Part shown: piece by piece, positions 22,265 to 33,671 of the stretch | Layout: every line of letters begins with the position of its first letter | Numbering within the stretch: the stretch's first letter is position 1 | From: Diphasiastrum complanatum | Lineage: Eukaryota; Streptophyta; Lycopodiopsida; Lycopodiales; Lycopodiaceae | DNA: 64,000 bases | Assembly: GCA_029204225.1 (NCBI GenBank) | Contig: CM055097.1 | Span: forward strand, 36,366,976-36,430,975 | Direction: 5' to 3' | The notes under the pieces: generated by a model | The model's database searches: none | Told to the model about the DNA's origin: nothing | The model's input: only the letters and a program-made list of their open reading frames with translations | Position numbers and translations under genes: made by a program

Positions 22265-22774
22265 CTCCTTAGATCCTGCTTACAAATCCTAAACACAAAG
22301 GATAACACACTATGGAGAAACCACCCAACCAAGTAGAAACATCCAATCAATCTCTAGAAGCCTCACCCCCAAGCCAAGAAACAAGAAGCATGAATGTAGA
22401 GTGAGAGCTTGGCAATGAATCAAGAACCATGATGTGGAGTAGGGCGAGTTTGGACCCATTATATAGAGCCAAAAGCATCATGGGCACTTAGCCATGCATA
22501 GCCCTAAGTTTCCTATACATAGATTCACCTAGAATAGAGTCCTATGCATGGACCAACTATTCATAGAATTGCTATTGATAACTCTAAACATGCATACACT
22601 ATCTCATACCTTGTCTAAACTCCACTTAGTGTGTTTCGGGTCTCACAAGGATATTAGTTACTTTCGGGTCACGTCTAGTATGATGTGGCATAACTAACAG
22701 CTTGTTTCACTAGAGTACCATGTATCCAAGACTAGGAGTATATTGTATCCTATGTACTGTTCATGGACATAACA
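22265..22774 (-). repeat. Probable gypsy 3' LTR inside copia B
   Basis: On the minus strand TGTTATGTCCATGAAC follows a purine tract (AAGGAGGGAAGAA, complement of 22775-22787) directly after the gypsy ORF. A TATA box (TATATAAT, around 22476-22484) lies inside. The far end is estimated from where copia coding resumes. No second copy is present to confirm it. Confidence 0.6.
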
Positions 22775-22787
22775 TTCTTCCCTCCTT

Positions 22788-24773
22788 AAATTGTTTCTAT
22801 CCTTAGAAACTAAAATTATGATATCAACTCTCTCCCGCGAATCATCATCCTCAGTATGACCCTTCCATCGAATTAAGCACTCAGAGATAGAATGATTTCT
22901 CAATTGTTTATCTCTGGTTCTGAGCACTTTTTCAGGTTTCAAAGGTACACTAAGCGACAAATCTTCCAAATGGGATAAATCTTCATCTGATCCAACTGTA
23001 TCACCATCATGTAAACTTAGTTTCAAACGACTTACATGAAACACTGGGTGTGTAGTCAATTTTTCTTGAAGATCGAGTTCATACGCCAAAGAACCAATTC
23101 TACGTACAATCCTGAAAGGTCCACAATAACGGGTAGACAGGTTATAATGCTTACCTGTATGTAATGTCTTAGAATCTTTTGGAATCCTAAGATATACCCA
23201 GTCATCAACTTTAAAATCTCTTGGAGATCTCTTAAGATCGGTATAGCGTTTAGCTCTATCTTGAGCACTTCGGATACTATCCTTAGCCACTTGCAAAATT
23301 TCTTGCATATCATGCAAAAAATCAGCAACCTTCTGGATCTCAATAGACTTTGTCTCAACATTTACTGGAGATCTAATTTGAAAACCGTACATAAGCATAA
23401 AAGGACTATAACCTGTAGCAAAATGTTTTCTACTAATATATACAAACTCAACTAGTGGGAGGTAATCTTCCCAATGAGATTGCCTATGAGAAACATATGT
23501 CCTCAAATATCTTCCATAGTTTGATTAGTCCTTTCTGTTTGGCCATCTGATTCAGGATGATCAGAAGAACTTAAACTCAAAGAAGTTTCCAGTTTATGGA
23601 ATACTGCTGACCAAAAGTGACCTGTGAACTTAGGATCTCTATCACTAACAACGTCACTTGGCAAACCATACAACTGAAATAATCTTTCAACAAAGATCTG
23701 GGCTAAATCAGAAGCCTTCATAGTTGACTTGACTGGTATGAATGCAGTTAACTTAGTTAACCGATCCACTACAACCCAAATAGAATCATTTTGTCATTGG
23801 GTCTTTGGAAGTCCAACTACAAAATCCATAGATATGTTTTCCCATTTTTTATCTGAGATATCTAATGGATGCAACAAACCACCAGCCTTATGGTGTTCAA
23901 CCTTTGCTAGTTGACAAGGCTTGCATTTAACAAAATATGACTCGACATATGGCTTGAGCTTTGGCCAATAAAATTCTCTTTTAACCAAGTCCAGAGTCCT
24001 GTGTATATCGGGATGTCCTGCACAGGGTATGTCATGACATTCAAACAAAATCTTCCGTTTGAGCTCATCATCCCCAGGCACACAAACTTTCCCATTCCAA
24101 AATAGTAATCCATCTTGAATGGTGAACAGTTCTACAATCTAAATGGGAATCTGATTCATATTTTTCTCTCTGAGCGAAAAATATAGATCCGTAGAAATCT
24201 GGGTGAATGACAACTCATTCAGTTCACCGATCCGAGTAAGAGCATCTGCAACTTGATTAGAGCTGCCTCTTATGTAACAAATTTCATGATCGAATTCTTG
24301 CATCAATTCAGCCCATCGAGCTTTCCTCCCCCAAAGATCATGTTGATTACAAAAATACTTAAGAGGCTGGTGATCCGTATACACTACACACTTACTACCA
24401 TACAAGTAGTGTCTCTAGTTTTAAGTGCATGGATTACAACAAACAATTCCTTTTCCTGCATAGTATAACGCAACTGAGGACCGGTGAATTTTTTGCTCTC
24501 AAACGCTAGTGGCTTATTCATTTGTACTAGAACCGCTCCAACTGCAACATCACTTGCGTCCGTTCTCACGACGTAAGGTAAATCTGGATTTGCAATTTGT
24601 AACACGGGAGCTGAAACAATCATTGTTTTAAGTTTCTCAAAACATTGATTCAATTCCTCATTCCAAACAACAGGCGGACTAGGTTGATTTCTCATTTTCT
24701 TTTTATTAACGATTCCTTTTGTCAAATCATCAAGCTTGTCCATGATAGGACTGGCTTTCCCTTGGGAATCCAT
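22788..24773 (-). pseudogene. Gypsy chromovirus pol fragment (RNase H, integrase, chromodomain)
   Basis: Reads right to left: C-terminal RT edge and RNase H (24773-24139: VVRTDASDVAVGAVLVQMNK, YTMQEKELFVVIHALKT, VVYTDHQPLKYF), integrase zinc-binding region (GHPDIHRTLDLVKREFYWP, CKPCQLAK), IN core (IPVKSTMKASDLAQIF, DRDPKFTGHFW, HPESDGQTERTNQ), IN C-terminus and a chromodomain-like tail (PEKVLRTRDKQLRNHS, IRWKGHTEDDDSRER). Stops and frame changes occur near 24400, 24130, 23790 and 23505. Gag, protease and most of RT are absent. The first frame begins MDSQGKASPIMDKLD before joining gypsy DLTKGIVNKK; the first part sits where copia gag would start. Confidence 0.85.
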
Positions 24774-24917
24774 GTGGAAGATTAGTCTAGGTGATAGGAG
24801 AAATTATCAATGACTTAAGTATGAAAATCTGGTGCTAAATTACAGAACAAGAAGACAATTACTCTATCGGCTAGTAGAGTCTTGCTACTGTGGAAGCTTA
24901 TCAGGCTATAGAAAATA

Positions 24918-24929
24918 GCTCTGATACCA
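24918..24929 (-). promoter_or_regulatory. Primer binding site of copia B
   Basis: GCTCTGATACCA on the plus strand, i.e. TGGTATCAGAGC on the minus strand, directly abutting the right LTR. Confidence 0.9.
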
Positions 24930-26050
24930 TGTTGCAAAGAGGGGTGTGAAACGAAGATAACTCAAAAAGAAACGAACTCGAATGGAAAATGTTCATGCAC
25001 AGCGGAATAAGTTATCTCACTCTTTCCTCAAACATGACTATGCCTATCAGACTCGAAAAGAACATTAAGGATAGAAATCACGTTTGATCTGATTACGTAG
25101 CCAAACATTAAGCATCAAAACATCAGAAAGATAATTTGTCGCGAACAGCTAGACAAATTATGAGTCGCGAATTAGTCGTCACAAGCTAGACTAATAATCA
25201 GTTGCAAATTAGTCGCAAAAGGCAAGATTAAATATTAGTCGCGGACACCTAGACTAATAACAATTCGCGAAGAGCAGACTACTAGATTAAGTAATAAGAA
25301 AGTCAGACGGAATGTAGAAAAAGCATTGCAAAATTGACACAAATTTGAACACAGAACAAACAGAGCTGTAATCAGATTAAGTATAACGAAATATATAGGT
25401 CAATAATGCAGGTAAGCACAAAACAATTGCGGATATAACCACGTGCTCCACAAAGCTAATCACACGATCTGTAAAGGTGATACACCTATTACTGACAATA
25501 CCTCTAGAAGAAAAGAATCGATGCGCGAAAGCATCTACAATATTTGTCTCTGATTATCAGTGATGTTTCGTTCTGATGTTGTTATATTTCACTCACTGAA
25601 TACGTAGATGGTATTCGATATATACATAATTTTCACAGGTGTGCAGATGAAAAAAGTACGAAAAGTGGATGTGTTGTTTGTGGGAGATCGTGGATAGCTG
25701 CTGTCGTTGTCAAATCTGATTGCATAGTGCATGAGATGAGCGTGAGAAGACTGCGACATCAGCCTTCGCTGAAATTAACGTTGATGAAAATGCGACTCTG
25801 ACAAATGCCTTAAAAACTGATTCATAGAGTACCTTCGCTTTTTCGTTAGGGCACCTTCGACATTTGTAGGGCAGTGTCGCCTTTTTCACCTATGCAAACT
25901 TACTTGTATTTATGCAGACAGTCGCATTTTTTGCCTGTTTTATTTTACATGTAAATATGTAGACTGTGCGACAACACAAGTAAAATACAGCAGCATGAAT
26001 GGAGGCAGATTAACATAGGATTTAGGAGAGTAGAGGAGATAAATCCAACA
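24930..26050 (-). repeat. Copia B right (5') LTR
   Basis: TGTTGCAAAGAGGGG...GATAAATCCAACA, 1121 bases. It matches the left LTR along its length with many point differences and small indels, so the element is not very recent. Confidence 0.88.
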
Positions 26051-26055
26051 CAAAT

Positions 26056-26230
26056 TAGAAGAAAATATCAATTTGTTACAAAGTAGGCAACAACAAGGCA
26101 ACTTGCAAGGGCAAAGTCGTCAAATGCTCACTAGATATTTGCAAATTTTTTGCACCTCAAAATATTTTGATATTTTCAGTTTTTGACATGCAAGCACGCA
26201 CTCACGAGTTTTTGTGGGCCACCAAATTCT

Positions 26231-26269
<39 letters not shown>

Positions 26270-26726
26270 TTAAGGACTTTAGTTTCATTTTAAAATATAT
26301 GTAGAAGCCGTAAGAACTATGAAACACTTACGGGACAAAATAACAAATGTCAATCAGACACGCTCGGTAAAAAATGTTGGGTAGATTTTTGTGAATAAAA
26401 AATTAATTTTTTAAATTAAAACATGTACGGTCATGGCTGCGCTAGGGCCAAATCCTGGGCACTGCCCTTTGTAGCGCCAGTGCAACCACAACCACAAGAA
26501 TTTAATAGATATTTGTCGTAAAACATTGAACCACCTTCTGTTCTGCCATTGGGATTACATGATTACATGCCCAATGGCAGCCTTGACCGACACCTGCTAA
26601 CGGAGTATAGCCTCATGAGCTACTGTTGATCATACTCAAATTGTATTAATAGAACTTAGATGTTCAATTATGCCACCAGATTTTTGGGTTAATCACCTTT
26701 ATCCAAGAGAATCTGCAGATTTACAA
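26056..26726. other. Anonymous AT-rich DNA with CA microsatellite
   Basis: Continues the DNA interrupted by copia B. Contains (AC)n at 26232-26266. No coding signal was recognised. Confidence 0.6.
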
Positions 26727-27795
26727 GTATTTTTACACGGTCTGCAGAATTACACGAAGTTGACAACAGTGTCGCCTTTTTCGTCTGTCAGGAATTTTGT
26801 TGAAGAATGTAGTGTCGCCTTTTTTGCATCTTTTGCCTGAAAGAAATCTCGTGAAAAAACACAATGTCACATGTTTTTTTTTTCAAAGAGCCTCAAATGT
26901 TAAGGAAATGACTCTGGCAAAGCGTGGGGCAACCCTAAATGAGATTTAAGGGCATTGTCGTCTTTTTTGTTTTTTCCGCAAAAAATCCAACAGTGTCGCC
27001 TGTGGCTGTTTTAGTTCATTTCTATAGAGCTACAGTTTTGGTTCATTTATGCAGACATAATGTTTACAACTGATTTCACCGCTTATCGGCAATCAATGAC
27101 AAGGACCAGATGGATGCCAGCGGATCACCAGCCAACTCGCGATTGCAATTGACGACCTAATTTCTTAGTATAAATAGTTGTCCATATTCATATAGTTTTA
27201 TTATCAGATCATTAGAAGTTGAAATTATCAGATTATCATAATTATCAGAAGAAGTTTTTGAATAGTTAACTCTCTCTCTCTCAAGCTTGCGAGCTTGAAC
27301 ACTCATGAGCATTCTAGCTCACTTCTTAGAGTTGTTTTAGAGATTGCTATTTCGCTACTGCTTATCAGCATTGCGCATTAATTCAGACTTTCATTGTAGC
27401 TGCTCAGAGAGAGCATAGAGTACATGGCTTCGATCCGCAACTTATTGTACTCATTTACTTCTGTTTCGTTTTGAATCAATATTATCCTTTATTGCATTCA
27501 GCTTCGTCTCGAAATGTATGTGTTTTCTGTAGTTCTTCGCAGCTAATTAGTTGTCTGATAATTTTCGATGCTTAATTGTTTGGCTATGTAATCACTGTAG
27601 TACTGACGATTTCAAAGTTAGTTACTATAAGATTAAATGTGATTTCTATCATTATTGTTTTGTTTGAAATTGATAGGCGTAGTCATGCATTGTGAAAGAA
27701 GAAGATAGTTTATTCTGCCATGCATGAAAAGATTTCTTTCTAGACATTCGTTTCTTTTCGAGCTAGACCTATCTTTACAACAACACTTTTCGACA
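26727..27795 (+). repeat. Copia C 5' LTR
   Basis: Aligns with 31667-32720 from TTTTTACA..GTCTGCAGAATTACACG to the terminal CGACA, followed by the primer site. The 5' limit is where similarity begins and is uncertain. It contains a 13-base CT tract (27270-27282) and several GTGTCGC-TTTTT modules. Confidence 0.8.
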
Positions 27796-27807
27796 TGGTA
27801 TCAGAGC
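27796..27807 (+). promoter_or_regulatory. Primer binding site of copia C
   Basis: TGGTATCAGAGC directly after the LTR terminus. Confidence 0.9.
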
Positions 27808-28008
27808 ATTTTCACTACTTCTTTATCTAATACCTAAATGGTATCAGATCAAAGTCTCTAATACTTGATATCTTTCACAATATCAAATTGATATCATACT
27901 CTTCAGTTCTTTTCAACCTTTCAGTATCAGAGAATTGATTTTCCTATTGTTGGCATTACTACATCTTAGCGTCATCGATACAATCAACAGACTATGTGAA
28001 AATTTAAG

Positions 28009-28945
28009 ATGAAGACCTTGCTAATCGCCAACGAGTTATGGGATGTTGTTACATGTACAGAAGTAAAACGTGACGACGACGACTCAATGGAAATCGAAGG
28101 ACGGTAAAGCTTTCGTGCTTATTATCCTCAATATATCAGATACACAGATTGGACACATAGCTGAAGCTAAAATGTCAAGAGACGTTTGGGACATCTTGAA
28201 CTCACTATATGATGTGAGAAACGTAACTACTAAGTTACATCTATGAAGGAAACTCTTCACATTCAAAATGTTTGTTGGTGATTCACTTTAGAGTCATATT
28301 AACCAGTTTAAGAATCTCTTGCAGCAGATGGCCGCTTTCGGATCAGTCATAGAAGATCACGACGCAATTATGACATTGCTTTCAAGTTTGCCCTCTACAT
28401 ATGACAACTGGGTGATGAACATATCGACACACACAGATATTCTTACTAGAGTTATCACTATGTTGCTGCAAGAAGACAATAGGAGAAGTCAAGACATTTT
28501 GTCTACTTCCTCCTCTCAGGCTCTATATCTCAATAAAGGCTCTAAGCAATAGAAGCAGAAAAGCTCCAAGAAGGCTGCAACAAATCAGAAACAGACTCAA
28601 AGTCAAGCACAATCATTAGATCCACAGTCGAAGAAGAAGATCTTGCAAAAGCAATAACCATGAGATCAAGGATTGCCGAATTCTCCAAGCGAAGAATGCA
28701 GCCAAGCAACCTGATCAACAAGAAAACACAGTTTCATCATCTCCCCAGGTCGAAGTGGACGAAGGCGCATTCATGGTCAAAGATCAAAGCGCATTTTTGG
28801 ATGATTCATGGTTTTTGGATTCTGGAGCTACACAACATATGACCAATCAACATGAGATCTTCAACTCCTACACACCTTACAGCACAAAGAAATTTGTTCA
28901 TCTTGGTGACAATAGTTTGCTTGATCAATTTGTCTCATCGGCCAC
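28009..28945 (+). pseudogene. Copia C gag-protease remnant
   Basis: Gag begins near MKTLLIANELWDVVTCTEV (28009) and continues after stops with EDHDAIMTLLSSLPSTYDNW (about 28350), the UBN2-type gag core. The protease is recognisable at about 28797-28860: WFLDSGATQHMTNQHE, with the active-site DSG. Similarity then ends in CA repeats, so integrase, RT and RNase H are missing between here and the 3' LTR. Stops and frame changes interrupt gag at about 28105, 28200-28290 and 28550-28750. Confidence 0.8.
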
Positions 28946-28956
28946 ATAAATCTCAC

Positions 28957-29059
28957 ACACACACACACACACACACACACCATCGACCACATAAATCACA
29001 CACACCATCAAGCACAAATCATACACACAAATCCACACACTCAGATACACACGCACACT

Positions 29060-29092
<33 letters not shown>

Positions 29093-29363
29093 CATCATCA
29101 TCGGCCTGCCGCCTACCATCGACGGGCACACTATACTAGACTACCCACACGCATGCAGAGATATACGCACTCTCACGAATACACACATACATAAACACAT
29201 GCACTCACGTACATACACACACACACACACATTGGCCACCTGTCAATGACCATCGACTTTCCTCCTAAACTGGTCGTCACCCAGATCATCGCGGTCGCCC
29301 GTCGGCTCCCCATGCCGTCGGCCGTCGTCCATTGCCCCGTCAATGACGGGCACTCTATACTAG

Positions 29364-29411
<48 letters not shown>

Positions 29412-29412
29412 A
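28957..29412. repeat. Cluster of CA microsatellites
   Basis: Several (CA)n runs (about 28955-28980, 29062-29090, 29214-29231, 29373-29408) alternate with GC-richer spacers. Two spacers share GACGGGCAC followed by CTATACTAG (near 29122 and 29345), so part of the cluster is duplicated. Confidence 0.85.
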
Positions 29413-31666
29413 CTCGCAATACACAATACACAATACACACATACACGTACAAATAGAATTAAAATTTTTCGATATCGGATCATAACCAAAAAATTTCGAT
29501 ACCGGATCGACTCGGAAAATCCGTAATTTTTAGATACCCAAAATCAAAATTTTTGGATACGGATAGCTAGTTCCTCGTAAGAGAGAATACCTCTCTTGCG
29601 CCAACGCGCTGATCTAAGAAACATAGATGTATAGGCGCTAATACAAAATTGCAATTTTTTTGCCAAGAGCTTGTGTAGGAATTGCGGCATCAATGTCTTA
29701 TAAAATTTGCATGGCAGAAGATCTGGCATATTTAGCCGTAACATAAGGAGTTTCTTTCTCCACCTTATATTAGTATACTTTAAAGCATATCTTCGTGTGT
29801 AATTTCCACCACAGGCTTAGGTGGGTCGATGCCATCATGAATGCAAGTTCTTTAAATATGCATTTGATCTAGCTAGCAAGATCGGATGGATTATAGATGG
29901 ATTATAGTACACAACTAGCGTTGAGAGATGCAATAGTGCTGCATCTTGAAGGGCATCCAGAATGGTCTCCTGGTGCTACGGCTTGGTAGCTTTGGAGCTC
30001 AAACCTAGCTTGTAGCCTGCGTTGGCCAGCACCTCACGTATATCCCTACGTTCATTTCAGTCATCTTGTTATCTAAGGTAGAAGATGGTGCCCTATTGCT
30101 TCCGGCCTCATGAAACTGATTCTTTGCCGGTTTACTGGCTATACTTACGTGATTTATAGCAGCTATTGAATGTCTGTCTCTGTATTTGTAATGCTTATAT
30201 TCCTAGAAGCACAGCACGTCCCGCATCTCCATACCCTGATTTTTTCCACAAAAGCATGCTCAAGTGAAAACTCGCCAGCAGTACATGAGAACCTCCCCAC
30301 GAAAAGGTCTAGCATGAACGTATTGAATTTTTCCCTCCCCTTTGCCGCTAAAGAAAATTCAACTCAACATACGAAATATGTCGGTGCTTGTGCTCAGTAA
30401 CCAGCAATTTCCCTCAATCACCCCACCACGGATTGCCGGTGACAAGATCCAGAGCTCCTTGGTGATAAGAAAATGTTCGAATTATACAGCAGTATGATTA
30501 GATTATACAAATGCTAAAATTAATATTATATTGCCTTATCGATCCATGTCACGTCTTGCTTTACAGAAAAGATAACTTATTAGACTCTTACAATCACCGG
30601 AATTATTGTCATTTGATCGATATCTGATATTGTATATGTACTTTAAAGTAATTGGTCATCGAGTAACATCCATAATCAATTTTTGTTCTTTCACTAGTCA
30701 AGCTCATAGGTATATATTGAATTGTCACCATGGAATTCAGAACAAGATTCAAAATACCAATTGCCATAAAAGCTTGTCATCATCGGAGCTAATTAGCTAC
30801 CCGAAGTCATCCCACAAATCTCTTCTCGTAGAAGGCATTGGCAATTCTGAATAGTCCTCAGCTTCTTGTTTGTTAATACTTTCATAAGTCAATTCTGCTA
30901 GACGTACTCCGGGCTCTTTTAAGAAATCAGTCTGATCAACATCAACTAAATCCATGCTAGTGTTAAGCCTTTCAATATCGAAAGAGAACTTAATGTCGTT
31001 CTTCAAGACATAGTTGTTGCTTATAATGACATTGGGAGAATGCACCTGACCTAGTAGACGAACTGACATTAGTGTCATACTCAATGAAATCTATGGATGA
31101 GAAGTCAAATATCGCAAGAAGCCATAGGACGACAAATCACCATCTGTGAAGAGTAAATCTTATAAATATTTGATAAATTAATTTCAACTGAGCATGATTC
31201 CTTGCTTGTCAATCTTGAGTCTTGTAGTGATTCATTGCATTTAAAGAAATTCTCGCGGAATTGGTTTGATGCTCGGAAGTCTCTTCAAGGATTCAGAAAC
31301 TGAATTACCTTGAGACTGAAAGATGAAAGGACTTGGGCAATTTTCATTTCTTCGATCCGCGCTCTAGGTTGACAATGTGTTTTCTGTATCATATTCACTG
31401 ACTTGTGGATTTTGGAGCAAAACCCATTTTCTTCAATTTTTTGCTCAAATGGATATTCCAGAAGTTTTTGATTTCATTATCTGTTCTCCCAGGAATCCTT
31501 CTTGCAATCAGAGACCATCTGCAAGAGACAAGCCTTCAATTCAATGATGATAATCTGTTTCGAACAATCAACGCAACATACGTGATGGTTAGATAAACAA
31601 CAAGAAGCAGGTAATTAGCTAAATGCTTTGATTAATAATTCCTATGGATCTGACTGTGGAAAGTGT
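29413..31666. other. Unassigned DNA between copia C gag and its 3' LTR
   Basis: No pol sequence is visible. 29460-29570 repeats words like AATTTTTCGATATCGGATC. A minus-strand frame at 30797-31084 (ending DYSELPMPSTRRDLWDDFG) is the most protein-like part but matches nothing I know. This block replaces the pol region of copia C. Confidence 0.45.
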
Positions 31667-32148
31667 GTTTTTACATAGTCTGCAGAATTACACGGAGTTT
31701 ACGATAGTGTTTCTTTTTTTGCTTGTCAGGAATCCCGTTGAAAAATGCAGTTTCTCCTTTTTCGCATTTTTCGCCTAACAGATTTCTCATGTAAAATCAC
31801 AGTGTCGCATTTTTCGCTTTTTCCAAAGAGCCTCAAATGTTAAGGAAATGATTCTGGCAAAGTGTGGGGCAATCCTAAATGAGATTTAAGGGCACCTTCT
31901 CCTTTTTCTCAAAAAACCCGACAGTGTCGCCTGTGGCTATTCTGGTTCATTTCTGCAGAGCTACAGTTTTGGTTCACGGACAATTTCACCGTTTATCAGC
32001 AATTAATGACAAGGACCGGATGGATGTCAGTTGATCACCAACCAACTGGAAATCGCAATTGACGACCTAATCTCTTAGTATAAATAATTGTTCATATTCA
32101 TACAGTTTAATAATCATCAGAGTTATTGGAAGAAGTTTTTGAATAGTT

Positions 32149-32244
<96 letters not shown>

Positions 32245-32720
32245 CTTGCGAGCTTGAACACTCATGAGCATTCTAGCTCACTTCTTAGAGTTGTTTTAGA
32301 AATTGCTCTTGCGCTACTACTTATCAGCATTGCGCTTAATTCAAACTTTCATTTTTAGCCGCTCAAAGATAGCTTAGAGTATGTGGTTTCGATCCGCAAC
32401 TTATTGTACTCACTTACTTATGTTTTCATTTTGAATCAATACTATCCTTTATTGCGTTCAACTTCGTCTCAGAATGTATGTGTTTTCTGGAGCTCTTCGT
32501 GACTAGTTATTTGTCTGATAATGTTTTATGCTTAATTATTTGGCTACGTAATCACTTTAGTACTGGCGATTCCAAAGTTTGTTACTATAAGTTGAAATGT
32601 GAAAGATAAAGATAGTTTATTATGCCATGCATGAAAAGTTTTCTTTCTAGACACACGAATTATTTTCATTCAATTTTTTTTTCGAGCTAGACCTATCTTT
32701 CTGCACACCGTTTTTCGACA
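31667..32720 (+). repeat. Copia C 3' LTR
   Basis: Direct-repeat partner of 26727-27795, ending TTTTTCGACA. Its CT tract has grown to 91 bases (32151-32241). No matching target-site duplication could be confirmed. Confidence 0.8.
32151..32241. repeat. (CT)n microsatellite in copia C 3' LTR
   Basis: About 45 uninterrupted CT units, against 6-7 at the same place in the 5' LTR. Confidence 0.95.
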
Positions 32721-32734
32721 ATATTGACTGTTGG

Positions 32735-33660
32735 TGTCAGTGGTGTGGGTAGTTCAGGGGGGGTTGTCATGCCAGAGACGTGCGTGGCAATGCCATATAT
32801 AGAGCGTCGGAGTTGGAGTCTAGGTCGGAGAGGAAGAGTAGATTAGAGCGGAGGAGAAGAGCGAAGAGGAGGCTTCTCCCTCATGAGTTGGAGCAAGTTC
32901 AGCAGTGTGTTCATACAGATGTAGTTGGTTCAGCCAGTGTTTCGAATGTGTGCAATGAAACTCCTCTTGGAATAAATGTTGGTTTGTCTGTGAGAGGGTC
33001 AGAGTTTGGGGATGTTACAATGAGCAGTTTGTAAATAGGGTCGATCACACAGGTCTGCTCGTCTATGAGAGGAGTAGAGTCAAGAGAGATAGTTTTGTTG
33101 ATGTCTTTAGGTGCAGATTCCACTTTTGTAGAGGTGGTTACACCCGAGGACGTGCGCAACCACATGTCGTATAGGACATCTGAGGCCGAATCTAGATCAT
33201 CTAGGACTAAAAGGTTGAGGCGTAGATACTATGCAAAGAGGAGATTTTTAGATAGGGGTCACCTGGAGGTGCGTAATCACCTGTCATATATGACTCCAGA
33301 GCTAGAGTCTAGATCAGCTAGAGCTAGACGACAGGGGTGTAGATCTCAAACGAAGATGAGAGCTCTAGATAGGGTTGGTAGGTTATTTGAGGTGGGCAGA
33401 TCGCTCCTGACTCCATCCCATCATGATTTGGGACGGATGTAGTTTGCATGTGGTTGTTGTTCGGCCTTGCAATGGAAAGCATAAAGGAATAGTCATTTCT
33501 GTCGCATGAAAGGCAAGGTGCATTTGCCTTTGGTGCCATCGTCGCATTCTTGTTGGAGAATGTGAGGGCGAGCCCTTCAATTCTCTCAATGCGTGCACTA
33601 CTGGTGACTTAGTAGGCGACCACAAGGATATGATAATTTTAAAGCCTTTAATGCGCGGTG
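32735..33660 (+). pseudogene. Helitron N-terminal remnant with Arg-rich repeats
   Basis: An open frame with one stop (about 33032) encodes three copies of a basic motif: YRASELESRSERKSRLERRR (from about 32797), YRTSEAESRSSRTKRL (from about 33167) and YMTPELESRSARARRQ (about 39 residues after the second). After further stops, FACGCCSALQWKA and HFCRMKGKVHLPLVP follow (33440-33540). These match the Cys-rich region upstream of the Rep domain in Helitron proteins. The copy is cut at about 33670 by copia B2. The rest of a Helitron reappears in the same orientation at 38950. That they were once one element is inference. Confidence 0.65.
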
Positions 33661-33671
33661 GTAGCGAAAGT

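Larger units (their letters stand above)
19294..26050 (-). mobile_element. Copia B, composite element containing a gypsy fragment
   Basis: Two LTRs (19294-20464 and 24930-26050) in the same orientation are flanked by a perfect 5-base duplication CAAAT (19289-19293 and 26051-26055). From its 5' end at the right, the order is LTR, tRNA-Met primer site, short leader, gypsy RNase H-integrase-chromodomain, gypsy LTR, copia RT-RNase H, LTR. Copia gag, protease and most of integrase are missing. Copia and gypsy parts share orientation. The duplication shows that the copia insertion itself is intact at both ends. Confidence 0.85.

Noticed and set aside
28852-29139. His-Thr repeat protein and Cys-Val repeat proteins at 28925-29442
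   Set aside because: Translations of CA microsatellites in both strands; no independent coding signal.
32067-32261. Arg-Glu repeat protein
   Set aside because: Pure translation of the CT/GA microsatellite in the copia C LTR. The same applies to 62139-62486 and 62394-62615.
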